The position numbers and the translations under genes were made by a program. 64,000 nucleotides of DNA from the NCBI GenBank assembly GCA_949775045.1, contig OX459097.1, forward strand, positions 12,308,695 through 12,372,694, given 5' to 3'. Below are positions 22,380 through 32,701 of the stretch, piece after piece (the first letter of the stretch is position 1; each line of letters starts with the position of its first letter). This stretch comes from Metridium senile (lineage: Eukaryota > Cnidaria > Anthozoa > Actiniaria > Metridiidae). The notes under the pieces were generated by a model. That model did not search any database. It saw only the letters and a program-made list of their open reading frames with translations, and was not told the DNA's origin.

Positions 22380-25300
22380 CATACATTTCCTTCTATTTAT
22401 AGACATTTTTTATGAGGCTGTATCTTGGTCAGAATACAACCAAATGCAATCAAACTCCAGAATCTAACATATTTTTATGTGTTGTCAGTTTTTGCTACAG
22501 GCCAATTCATTCTTCATAAAGTTTTCGGTAATGAATAAGACAATTCGGAGTTATAATTAAGGCTTTGGACATTTGCATTTCTACAAATGATGGAATCTCT
22601 AATCTACAAAGCGACTTGTTTGGACTTAAGGGAGAAAAAATCCTTCCAAGTAAAATTGAAACTGAGGAATATCCTTAAAATGATTTTCAGCTTCCGCCCC
22701 CGCTTAATATGCAACAAGAGAGTACAAGAGGATTAGAGTGCAATAGACAGATAAACACAATTATATAACATTTAACATCCCAGAACCACTTTTTTATTCT
22801 AATCAGAAGAACTTTGCTTATACAATTTAATAAGAAAACTATCGAATAGAAATTACAACGTTTCGATTTTGTCATCGCGACAGCATTATCAAGTAAATGA
22901 TGGTGCAAAGAGAGAAATATTTATAGTGGTGGACAATGGAAAATAATAAAATAAGTTAAATCAACAGTTTCGCTTGAATTGAGTCCGACCGTCTGAAACT
23001 GTTTATTCAATTCAAGCGAAACTGTTTATTTAACTTATTTCATTTTTTCCATTATCCACCGCTATAACTTATTTTTCTCTTTGCACCATCATTTACGTGA
23101 TCATGTTTTCGGGATGACAACGAAATGTTGTAATTTCTATTTGCTAGTTTCAATTTTTTATTTTACTTTTATTTTTATTTTTATTTCTTGCAAATATTTA
23201 TGTCCGAGGGTATGCTTAGGCAGTCATTTTTTAGGTTGTTCCTGATGGATATCATTCCCTTGTGGATCAAAGTCAGCAAATGTTTCGTCATTTTGGTCGA
23301 GCTCTTGAGATACAATCGTGTCCCGATTAGCGGCCTTGCGTTTGTTCAAGCCTTCACCTGCAGTCAATTTCCAACCAGCCCTTCTTCTTCTCCATCCCTG
23401 ACTGTTAAATAGAAGTTACGTTAATATTCTTACTGAGACCAACTTTTAGTATGCGACCCGGGAGTTGTGTGATGACATTTTTTATGCCTGCATAGATTTC
23501 ATCTATACTGTCTTCCTGACTACCTAACTGACTGCCAGTTTATCTGCGTATCGGTCTACCTAATAATGATAACACTGCCTCCCGGGGGGGGGGGGGGGGG
23601 GGACTCCACTAGAAAAGGGATAGGGGTGCTCGACGGACCTTTTAGGGTCCGTTTTCGAACTTAAGATTATACATATTGAAAAATGTTTAAATGTGGTCGT
23701 ACCTTCTAGGGTCTGAAATCAGTATGTGAGTTACTTTATGTGTAACCCCCCCCCCCCCCCCCCCCCCCCACACACACACACCCCACCCCCACGGGCACTG
23801 CCTGGTGTGTGTGTGTGTGTGCGGTGTGTGTAAGCGGTTTCCTACCTTTCATGAAGGGTTGTAAACAACACAACTAGCATTATCAACACGATTAGTTGGC
23901 GATTCATAGTTGCTTGGGCTAGAAAAACAGGAAATTGAAAACAAATTAAATGTAGTATTTATAAAATGAGAGAGAGGCCGTGATTTATCGGTAGATATAT
24001 TTTTGCGGCGTTACTATGCATGGTACACGAGTGCGTGACTTTTTTTAAAAAGTTTTTTAAGACAACACAAAGTTGTCATAGTTTTCCTTTTATCGCTTTG
24101 CATAAACGTAATATATTTGATAAAACCTTTTTTCAAAATATAAATGCGCATTCCGAGTGACTGAGGTTTTTGAAATTTGCCCTGCTCCGTTTATGCACAT
24201 TTAAATGTTGACTGAACCGTTTGCCCGGGCCTTTCCATGACCATTTTCCATGAAAACGATTTCCAAAACAAACCACAATAGACCACTTTCATAAATACCA
24301 TAATATGTACCGGAAAATGATTTTTCAAGTAAACAGTTGTTTTCATATTTTAGCACTGTCATATGAAAGAACCAACTGAAATAGGCATGTTTGGAAGGTT
24401 TTGATGCTCCGGCTAAAATACCAAAGAAGTTATATGCTTAATGAAAATTCATGTTGAGATTTGTATGTATATTCTGCTGAGGCCTCGTTTTGGTGTTTTT
24501 CTGATTTTTCAAACTCTTATAACTTCTTGCAAATTTATTGTTTTTTTTTTCTCAAACTTTCATAAGTTATTGTTTTGGTGAATGCCTATCAGATCATATG
24601 ACAGCTTTCTTTTCTTAAAACATCAATTTTAAAAATTATGATAATTAGTGGCGGCCACACCGACGTGTGCATGACTTAAAAGTTTTTTAAGACAAGACAA
24701 AGTTGTCATAGTTTTGCATTTATTCGCTTTGCATAAACGTAATATATTTGATAAAACCTTTTTCCAAAATATAAATGCGCATACAGTGTGTTAAACATCA
24801 GGGGCCGGTTGTACGTAGCCTGGATAGCGCTATCCACCGGATAAATCCCTATCCAGCGGATAAAATCTATAAAAAACCTATGGAGTGGATAACTTTTAAC
24901 CGCGGATAGCGCTATCCAGGCTACGTACAACCGGCCCCAGGGCTTTAAAATTTCAAATACGTAACACGTTTCAAAACGGATGAAATTTAAAGGAGGTGGC
25001 AAAAGTCGAAGTAAATGTTGACTGAGCCGTTTGCCCGAGCCTTTATAACAATTAATCAAACCAATGACCCCCTTTCCCTGTACGTAGAAACGCTCGACTC
25101 GTTTATATTTGCTCAGATAGAAGGTTGTCCCTGCTATACCAGGGATAACGTTTTCCCATGTTAAGGCCGGGCCCCTAACAACAACACCTTAATACGGAGA
25201 AAATGTGAATTTGTGACAATCGAGATTGACATAAATAAATATTTTGCCGGCACGGAGTCTACTGAGTTAGTCCGTGCGTATAGAGCATCTAGTCCCTTGT

Positions 25301-25558
25301 GTAATAGAGTGTATATATAAGGTGTTGGCCGTAGTGATAGTCATTCTACGGTCAGCCTCGCGCTGTGTACTCTTAAGTTTTTCACTATATAATTTATATA
25401 TAGCAGATGCTTAGATTCGCAATGGAAGACACTGTATTGTTTTTATTTCACCATGTAAACCTTAAAACCCCAAAGGTATGCATTATAGCAATTGTAGGGG
25501 TCTAACGTTCCTAATTTTCCACAAAGTGGTTTTGGGTTTTCGTGACTGGCTATAATGT
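22380..25558. repeat. Tandem array unit C, partial (about 3.2 kb)
   Basis: Direct copy of the left half of units A and B; similarity stops at GGCTATAATGT (about 25558). It carries a private 136-bp palindromic element (24802-24937). Beyond the stop point the LTR-like segment continues with sequence not seen in A or B. Confidence 0.9.
24802..24937. mobile_element. 136-bp palindromic element, only in unit C
   Basis: Tips GGGCCGGTTGTACGTAGCC and the reverse complement GGCTACGTACAACCGGCCC, with GGATAGCGCTATCC within each arm; flanked by CAG on both sides. The empty site CATCAGGGTTTTAAAA is present in units A (12530) and B (18868). Confidence 0.8.
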
Positions 25559-25690
25559 TTAGATTTTGTTATGATATATATTATCTTTGAATTCTCCAAT
25601 AAAATGCATGTGTTATCGTGGGCCAGGTTGACCAACCAGCCCATGCGTCAAGTGTTGTATGGTGTTATTAACTATATATGTAGTGCAGAC
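25204..25690 (+). mobile_element. Candidate solo LTR
   Basis: The segment starts TGTGAATTTG, has a TATATAAGG box near 25315, an AATAAA near 25600 and ends near TGCAGACA, i.e. the layout of a long terminal repeat of about 490 bp. The paralogue at 37570-37585 reads GGAGAAAACACATTTCC straight through, so this is an insertion, with AAAA on both sides as a possible 4-bp duplication (plus a TA difference on the right). No internal retrotransposon genes are seen nearby, and the LTR assignment is inference. Confidence 0.45.
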
Positions 25691-25960
25691 AAAATACACA
25701 TTTCCCATGGTAGCAAGCCGTAAATGGATAGAAGTCATTGCATGTAATCGGTGTTTTTTTTTAATTCCTCTGTTCTGCCATTGTAATATTGACAGGGACG
25801 TTTTACAAAATAAGTTTTACAAAATCTAGGCTTCATTCATTGTTCCATTGAAAACAATAATATAGCCGAACTACTTTTAACCAGTGGGGACAATTTCAGA
25901 ACGATCGATCCAAATGCAATTAAAAAAACATTAAGTGATGCTGGGTATATATAGTATTTA
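25691..25960. repeat. Right flank of the array, paralogous to 37576-37850
   Basis: Shares CACATTTCCCA, AGCCGTAAATG, AATTCCTCTGTT and ACGATCGATCCAAATGCAAT with the 37.6-kb region at high similarity; differs by small indels. No gene. Confidence 0.75.
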
Positions 25961-26157
25961 GGCCTCGTCTACACGAATCCGATCCGGCTGAAACCGCATA
26001 GAAATATTTGCGTCCACACGAATCCGCGTATCCGGAGTAATCAAGTAAAAGTATGCGGTTTCGGTGACTGGATTCAATGGATTCGTGTGGACGATAGGCC
26101 GATTAGCATCAAAAAGTATGCGGTTTCAAAAGTATCCGGATCCGTGTAAACGGGGTC
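25961..26157. mobile_element. 197-bp Harbinger-like element, second copy
   Basis: Same length and termini as the copy at 18005-18201; flanked by TTA (25958-25960 and 26158-26160). The empty site GTATTTATAGTAATC is at about 37845. Confidence 0.85.
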
Positions 26158-26506
26158 TTATAGTAATCTTTTGCAAACGGCATCCAAAACACCCTCAAAT
26201 CAATTAAAAGTTCTACTTTGAAAAGCTAACTGACGAAGAGATTTACTGACCTTGTTATCGACGGTTTTGCTGCTATTTGAAACTAGGCGTTGTATGTCAT
26301 ACATACCTCAACGTTGATTATATAGAAAAGCTGCAGTGACCGAGAGGGATTATGGGAAACAATATTCAGTGAATAAAACCGCTATTGTTTGGTTAGGTTT
26401 AGGGTAGTTAATGGACATTGTTTGTAAAGAACTCTATTGTTTTTTAAACCAATCCTGAACGTTTCTAGATGGTGCTGGATCCCCTAATTATCACACCAAG
26501 GTCTTA
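26158..26506. repeat. Right flank of the array continued, paralogous to 37850-38190
   Basis: Continues the paralogy (GGCATCC.AAACACCCTCAAA, TTGTTATCGACGGTTTTGCT, CTCTATTGTTTTTTAAACC, TTATCACACCAAGGTCTTA). Part of it (26375-26480) recurs at 2650-2740. No gene. Confidence 0.7.
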
Positions 26507-26530
26507 GGCCTCGTCTACTAGAATCCGATC

Positions 26531-26701
26531 CATAGGCAGCCCAACTACTCCTTTCGAGGATTTTTTATTTTTCAAGAAAGATTCAATGGAAAAAAATGCG
26601 CGCGACTATTTTGGTTTCTTCGTTTGGCGCGCGCTTGTAGTCTTTGGGTTTCCTGTGGCGCGCTTGTAGATTATGGGGTTCCTGTGGTCAATCCCGCGGG
26701 A
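26531..26701 (+). repeat. Left terminal inverted repeat of the 6-kb transposon
   Basis: Contains the tip CATAGGCAGCCCAACTA and two internal inverted variants of it, GGGTTTCCTGTGG and GGGGTTCCTGTGG, separated by GCGCGC-rich words; such repeated motifs may be transposase-binding sites. Another shared word, GCATATGGGCATTTTG, lies inside at 26728-26743 (inverted at 32164-32179). Confidence 0.88.
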
Positions 26702-26842
26702 GACAAGTATATATTGTGACAAGGTAAGCATATGGGCATTTTGTCTGCGCATGCGCGAGATCGAATGAGCCTGCTCGGCGCGGCCGCGTCAAGTTTTCGC
26801 GCCAAATATCAAATCTCAGGTGTAAACAAAACAGAAAAAAAC

Positions 26843-29800
26843 ATGGCGTTAATTCATCGAGCAATCATTTTATTCACATTTTTAGTAGTTTGTCTCGCTT
26901 TTCTCAGTGTAGTAGACAGTAATCTTTTCCAAGATAAAGAGGGCTGTGTAGTTTGTGGAAAAAAATCGCAAAAAACTCCATTTAGAAATGCAAATTCTTA
27001 CTCGTCACATTTTCGTTCGTGTTTCAACTTAAACTATTTTGGTACTAGTGGAGGAATTATCTGTGAAACTTGCAGAAAAGCTGTCCTTGGACACAGAAAA
27101 ACCGGCAAGGTTTTTTATCACGTAAGTGTTAAGTGTTTTTTTTAAAGATTTATACATACCTGAAATAAAACTGATAATGCTATCAACGTTCTTCGTCTCT
27201 TGATTTCCGAACTTGCGAACAATGATAATAATAAAACATATATTTTGTTACATGTTGTTGTGTCTTTACATAAGTTTAAAGCCGTATTTGTTTACACAAA
27301 AGTTCGTAGGAAGGAATTTACAGAGACAGAAAGGCAGGGAGAGTAAACAGTGGAAGGGCTACAACGGAAAGGAAAAACAGCAAATTGACAGTCAACCTGC
27401 AGCAAGAGATGTGATTTTAATACCAAAAGAAGAGTATAAACTTATGGTGGATAGACTAAAATTTTTATCTGAAAGTGAGTATAGCAACGTTGCTGTTAAA
27501 TCGCAAAATAAAATAAAGTTCAATACTAATAAATTGTAGCTTTTTAGGGACCAAAAGTTGCTATTACTCAACAAGGCAAACTAAAGTTTCATGCTCATGC
27601 TGTCTCCTAATATTCTTACTCTCTTTGTTTTGAAGTATTTTGGTTGAGTGATAGCAACTACTGGTTACAAAAACAAATCAAAATGAAACATTAAATTAAT
27701 TTTATACATTTTTATTTTCTGCATAGGATGTGATATAACTACTGAACTTGAAAAAGTCAAAACTGCAATACAGAACAACATTAAATCAAAAAAACCACCA
27801 GTATATGATCCCACCAAATTTAAAGAGCTATGTACCGAGGCAGGTTCCCAAAAGATTTTCGACACCCTCTTGTCTTCTATAACTACTGCAAGACACTCAA
27901 AAGACAGAATCAGATTAAATGAGAAGAGGCTGGTTTCCTTTATTTATCAATTGTGCTACTCTTTAAGCCAGACTTGCAACTCATTTCAAATAGACCACTC
28001 TTTATTTCTAAGAAACAATCAAATAAACCAGGAGGGCCTTGAGACAGAACATATCATAGGAAGTACTTGTGCTAGGAGAACTATTAATATTATTGAAAAT
28101 GAATTGTCATCAAAACACCAAAGTCATTTAGAAAATTTCTTCTCACAAGCAGTCAAAAACAAATGGTTATTGATACTAGTCATTGATGATTACACATCTA
28201 TTCATACAAAGAAAAGGCCACAAGATAATGAATTGACAGACGCCAAGAACATGTGCACAATTGTAATTAAAGCATTTAAAAACATTGAAGCTATACCAGT
28301 AAAAGAAGCCCACTTACTTCACGACCCAAATGGAATAGATGTAAATAACTGTGAGAAGCTAATAACGTCAGCTACTGTGCTACATGATGTTAGTTTCAGT
28401 TATGCATCTGTAATGCCAAACTGGCTAACTACTGCATTCTTTAATCCTGAACTAGAGAGAGAACGACTTAACACACATCAATACTGTGATAATGACAACG
28501 TCAGAAAAATGAGGAAGATGGAGGATTTACATTTAATTGATTTTGTAGAGTTAAGACTAAAATGTAAAAATGACTTTGAAGCTGCATATGACATTGTTCT
28601 TGGATCTGGTTTAGCAGAATACATAAAAAAGTTTGTACTGATTCAACCTGGTGACTGGCCCTGTCAATTCTACTGTAGACAAATTATATATTCATCATTA
28701 CAGAAACACATTCAAAACTACAAAATCACAAGTCCAGTACATGACCAATTCTCTAATGTTGATCACTCCTATTGCTTTACTGACACATCAGACTCTGTAC
28801 CATCCAGTAATAATTCATCTTCTGTTCAGCCATCCATTCTTTCCATTGTCCCAACCATTGGCCCATTGCACATCTCCTTAAATTCAAGAGAACACATTGT
28901 TAGTGCCTATCATCCTTTTTTTAAAACAGTGTATGAGAAAATCTTTCCAAAAAGTAAACTTCCTGACACCCCAAAACCATGGAGAATAAGTTTGATGTTG
29001 GAAATTGTTTATGGTGCATGGACTTTAATAAGGACTTCCATTTTGAGAAAATTTTTAACATTCAAGGACCTGGAATATGCAACCCTTTTCAACTTGCTTG
29101 ACAACTACATACCTCTTGTACTTTCTGTTTACAGTATTACTTTCAAACTTAACAATTTTCATGAATACTTCAGAGCAATAATACGTATTTGGATAATGTT
29201 CACCTGTTTAAGACGACGGCATTACAACAAGGCTCCACTAGTTTGGCTCAACATGTGCTGTCACTGGGGACGCAATTTTCCTGAAATGTACAATATTTTG
29301 CTTAACTATTTAACTATTACAGATGAATATCCAGTAGAGAATACTCATAGTATACTTCGTGCGCAAACTAAACCTTCTGACACAGCAGCTCAACTCACCA
29401 AAAAGGCAAAAACTATCTTTCAGTCAAAAGAAAAACAATGTAACTTTAGATCATACTTCACTTCTCCAAAAAAGTTTTCCTTCTCTCACAAACAACTAAA
29501 ATACCTCAAAGTTAAATGTGCTGAAGTACTGTCCTCAATGTTTACTGCAATTTCACAGTCTCCAGGTAAAAGTTCCTTTCCCTCAAAAAACCAAGTAATT
29601 CTGCCAAATGTTTGCTCAAGCAGCCCTGTAAAATGTACAGTTTTGCCCATGGGATATCAGGGGGAGACTAGACCTAATGATAACAGTAGATGTGACTTAC
29701 CAGCATGTAAAGTGACCAGTTACGATGAAGAATGGAAAATTTTAAATGGTTGTTTCCACTCATTCCATACAGTTTGTCTTGATGGCTCCAGTTGTTGTCC

Positions 29801-30917
29801 TTTGTGCAAGAGTTTTCTAAAAGAGAAAGTTCAAGAACTTGGTAAAATTGCTAAAAATGCAATTCTTAATCCAGCAAGTGATGTGGAGGACCAATTAGAA
29901 GATGACAATGAACCACCACCTTCAATTAATACAGTAGACCAAGATCAACTTGACCAAATTTCATCAAGGGAAATGGAGGACCAGGAATTTACCAATTCCA
30001 TAACACACATAAATACCACTATTGAAAGTCTTAACACTCCGCCTCAACCACAACATTTGTCACCAATCCCAATACCAACACCTGTATCAAAACCACCACA
30101 CTGCAAAAAATGCAATCACCCAATGCGAGGCCATAAAAGGGGATCAGACCACACACAAATAAAATGCAGATTTTGCCCAGGTGACATATGTGCTACAAAT
30201 GCCTTTCCTTGTACTTGTACTTGGCATGTCAATCACCAGAACCATCCAAATACAAATCAACAGCAGACATCAACAGTGCCACAGAGGCCAATCATTACCA
30301 TATCAGAACATCATCATACAGAAGTAACAGAATGGATCTTACCAGCATATATTTGTCAAACAACTATAGGAGCAAGAAATGGCAGTAATTCTTGCACTGT
30401 AATAGCCCTACTTAGTGGTTTACATTATCTTAAAGGAATACTAGGACTACCAAAGCAACTGACTGATTTAAATAAAATAATACCTATTTACAGCAGACTA
30501 ATTCAACATGGCAACAATATTTATGATTCTTTTAACATTCCTCCACAAACACCAAACCTAGAGCCTCGAGAAGTACTACAACGAAATGACAGCAACTTGA
30601 CTGAACTGACACTGACAGAAGATACAGGATTTTTTGATGTGCAACATTTGAAAGATTACCTACTTGCACTTCAAGCAAGACCTGGGAAACAAGCTGGAGT
30701 CTTAATTGTTCCCCCAGACAAGTCACTATTAATATGTCTTAGCCCTGGGATTGTAAGCATTTTTGACAGTCATGGACATGGTTCTTTGGGTGGACTTATA
30801 GCATCAAGTACAACAGGAAATTTGGATAAATTTGTAGCATTTATTGATAGAATGGTTATGGCAGAATGGAAGACATCCTTACGAGGAGCTAACCTGGCAG
30901 TTTTGGGGCTGAGATAA
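26843..30917 (+). CDS. Large transposon protein: putative transposase with RING-like and cysteine-peptidase-like regions
   Basis: Best model has three exons: 26843-27121, 27324-27474 and 27727-30917. Donors GTAAGT and GTGAGT and acceptors TTACAG and GCATAG keep phase (0, then 1), giving 1,206 aa. Residues 30-80 have CVVC, H...C and CETC, a zinc-binding pattern. The middle has VIDDYTSIH (D297, D298) and PVENTHSILR (E681, H684), possible catalytic acids. Residues 799-837 (C....C, CFHSFHTVC, CPLC) look like a RING finger with an odd first pair; 936-977 (CKKC, CRFC, CTCTWH) is a second Cys/His cluster. The end has NSCTVIALL (C1033) and FDSHGHG (D1157, H1159), the spacing and words of a papain-like or deubiquitinase-like peptidase. 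AATAAA occurs at about 30960. The initiation site is uncertain: an upstream in-frame ATG exists at 26732, and the chosen N-terminus is oddly hydrophobic. Function is inferred from motifs and location only. Confidence 0.75.
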
Positions 30918-31308
30918 ATGATAACTGAGAAACTTCATGTGACCTTTGACATTTAAGACAATAAAAAATACTCATTGATCAATGATATGTCATATTTTCT
31001 TGAGTCTGATACCCTAGAATTAAATAAAATAGCCTTCAAAGAGAAATCCCATCACCCTCTCTTTTTATCAAAATTTACTGTTGATACTAAAACCAGTAAT
31101 TCTATATTTTCTTTTTTATGCAGTTCTTATACATTTCAAACGAAAGCTACATTATGGAGCTAGTCAGTCGTCATTTCAGAGTAGGCAATCCAAGGCTGTT
31201 CAAACTTAAAAATGTAAATGCTGCTGAATTTTTGTGTTTAATCCACAATGATAATGCAAAAGTATGATATGTAAGCTTTCTTTCTGGATACTTTATAGCT
31301 TGGGTGAA

Positions 31309-31908
31309 TTATAAAAATAAAAAGTTATTGACGTTTTTCTTGGGAGGCAAAGCGATCAATTTGATGGATTCATCGTAAACAAAATTACCAAACTCAATAG
31401 CAAGAAAGTAATCAAAATATGCATCGTTATCCCTAAAATACGCAATCAATATTAAAACTTAATTAATAACATACCTTGTTATGAAAGAACAAAACGCAAT
31501 GACCATGGAATTCTGAGAAACACGATATTTACAGATCATCATGAAATTGTAAAAATCCAAATATCGTCGATATGTGGTGTACAAAATCGGTAATTTTGTA
31601 TTTACGCTGAAATTACTAGGAGAAATCTTTGGCTTCCTACAAATAAGAATGATATAAGGTAAAGTTAGACAAGATTTCAGCTTGGGGGATTTATATCATT
31701 TTTGAGCAAATGGGTCTCAAAGATGATCAAAATTAGCTTAAAAACGTAATTTCTTGCATAAACAGAGCTGTCGTCCACAGCTTTTACGCTATAATAAACT
31801 TTAATTATATGTCCAAATAAAAGTTTACGGCATAGAGACTTACCTACAAGTATTTTCCTTTTGACCAACGGCGTGAAGATAACAATAGACCCAAGTAAAG
31901 AAGTACAT
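31309..31908 (-). CDS. Small convergent 3-exon protein inside the 6-kb transposon, unknown function
   Basis: Minus-strand exons 31908-31844, 31636-31475 and 31432-31309 join with canonical signals (GTAAGT, GTATGT donors; TTGTAG, TTTTAG acceptors) and keep frame through two phase-2 junctions, giving 116 aa from ATG to TAA. The middle exon stays open for 53 codons in AT-rich DNA. Stretches include YTTYRRYLDFYNFMMICKYR and DAYFDYFLAIEFGNFVYD, rich in aromatic residues; the start MYFFTWVYCYL is hydrophobic. The open frame continues upstream of the ATG to about 32050 without another ATG, so the first exon may be longer. I recognise no family. Its location between the large gene and the right terminal repeat, and its orientation, suggest an accessory transposon protein. 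It could also be a chance set of open exons. Confidence 0.5.
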
Positions 31909-32316
31909 GTTTTGAGATTTTCCGAATTTACACGAACTTTGTGGGTTGATCTCTCTTAGAAAAAAATAGCAACGAGCTGAATGACAACAACAAATGAAAG
32001 CTCTGCAGGCATATAAACTGACTTTGTTGACAATTATTCCTAATAATCGAAATTAGTCCTTTGATGTTCTATAGAAACCTCACATTTGTTCTCGAAAGCA
32101 TTCCAGAACCAATATGGCGGCGAATTGGCGCGAAAAGATCAAAAGCGGCGCGCATGCGCACTGCAAAATGCCCATATGCTGACAAGGTATGAAACACGGT
32201 CACGTGATAAATCACAATTTCGCTACTATCTCATCACCTAAAAGACGAATTAATGATTTTTCTACGAATATGTAAACAAATCATCTATCTCCAGATGACT
32301 AACTGCTGACCATCCA

Positions 32317-32487
32317 TCCCGCGGGATTGACCACAGGAACCCCACAATCAACAAGCGCGCCACAGGAAACCCAAAGACTACAAGCGCGCGCCAAATGAAG
32401 AAACCAAAATAGTCGCGCGCATTTTTTTCCATTGAATCTTTATTGAAAAATAAAAAATCCTCGAAAGGAGTAGTTGTGCTGCCTATG
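32317..32487 (-). repeat. Right terminal inverted repeat of the 6-kb transposon
   Basis: Reverse complement of 26531-26701 with about five substitutions (for example GCACAACT for GCCCAACT). Confidence 0.88.
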
Positions 32488-32701
32488 TCCGATCCGGCTG
32501 AAACCGCATAGAAATATTTGCGTCCACACGAATCCGCTTATCCGGAGGATTCAAGTAAAAGTATGCGGTTTCGGTGACCGGATTCAATGGATTCGTGTGG
32601 ACGATAGGCCGATTCGCATCAAAAAGTATGCGGTTTCAAAAGTATCCGGATTCGTGTAAACGGGGCCTTAGAAGAACACTGATAAAACGATCCCTATTTA
32701 A

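Larger units (their letters stand above)
26531..32487 (+). mobile_element. 5,957-bp DNA transposon with 171-bp terminal repeats and 7-bp target duplication
   Basis: Termini CATAGGCAGC and GCTGCCTATG are the ends of 171-bp inverted repeats (26531-26701 and 32317-32487) differing at about five positions. TCCGATC (26524-26530 and 32488-32494) is the 7-bp target duplication. The element carries two convergent spliced reading frames: a large one (26843-30917, plus) and a small one (31908-31309, minus). Both are open, and no frameshift or internal stop is seen, so it looks young and perhaps autonomous. A 7-bp duplication does not fit hAT or P (8) or Harbinger (3); Dada elements make 6-7 bp, but the protein was not recognised as such. 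Superfamily left open. Confidence 0.88.
26507..32667. mobile_element. 197-bp Harbinger-like element split by a 6-kb transposon
   Basis: Left piece 26507-26530 and right piece 32495-32667 join into exactly 197 bp, the length of the two intact copies, once the inner transposon and one copy of TCCGATC are removed. Outer flanks are TTA (26504-26506 and 32668-32670), and the empty site GGTCTTAGAAGAACAC is at about 38187. This dates the inner transposon as younger than the Harbinger-like insertion. Confidence 0.9.

Noticed and set aside
26843..26930. Signal peptide at the start of the transposon protein
   Set aside because: The hydrophobic run could mimic one, but a secreted transposase makes no sense and the true start is uncertain.
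26531..32487. Assignment to hAT, P or Harbinger
   Set aside because: The 7-bp duplication and the protein motifs do not fit these families (8, 8 and 3 bp).
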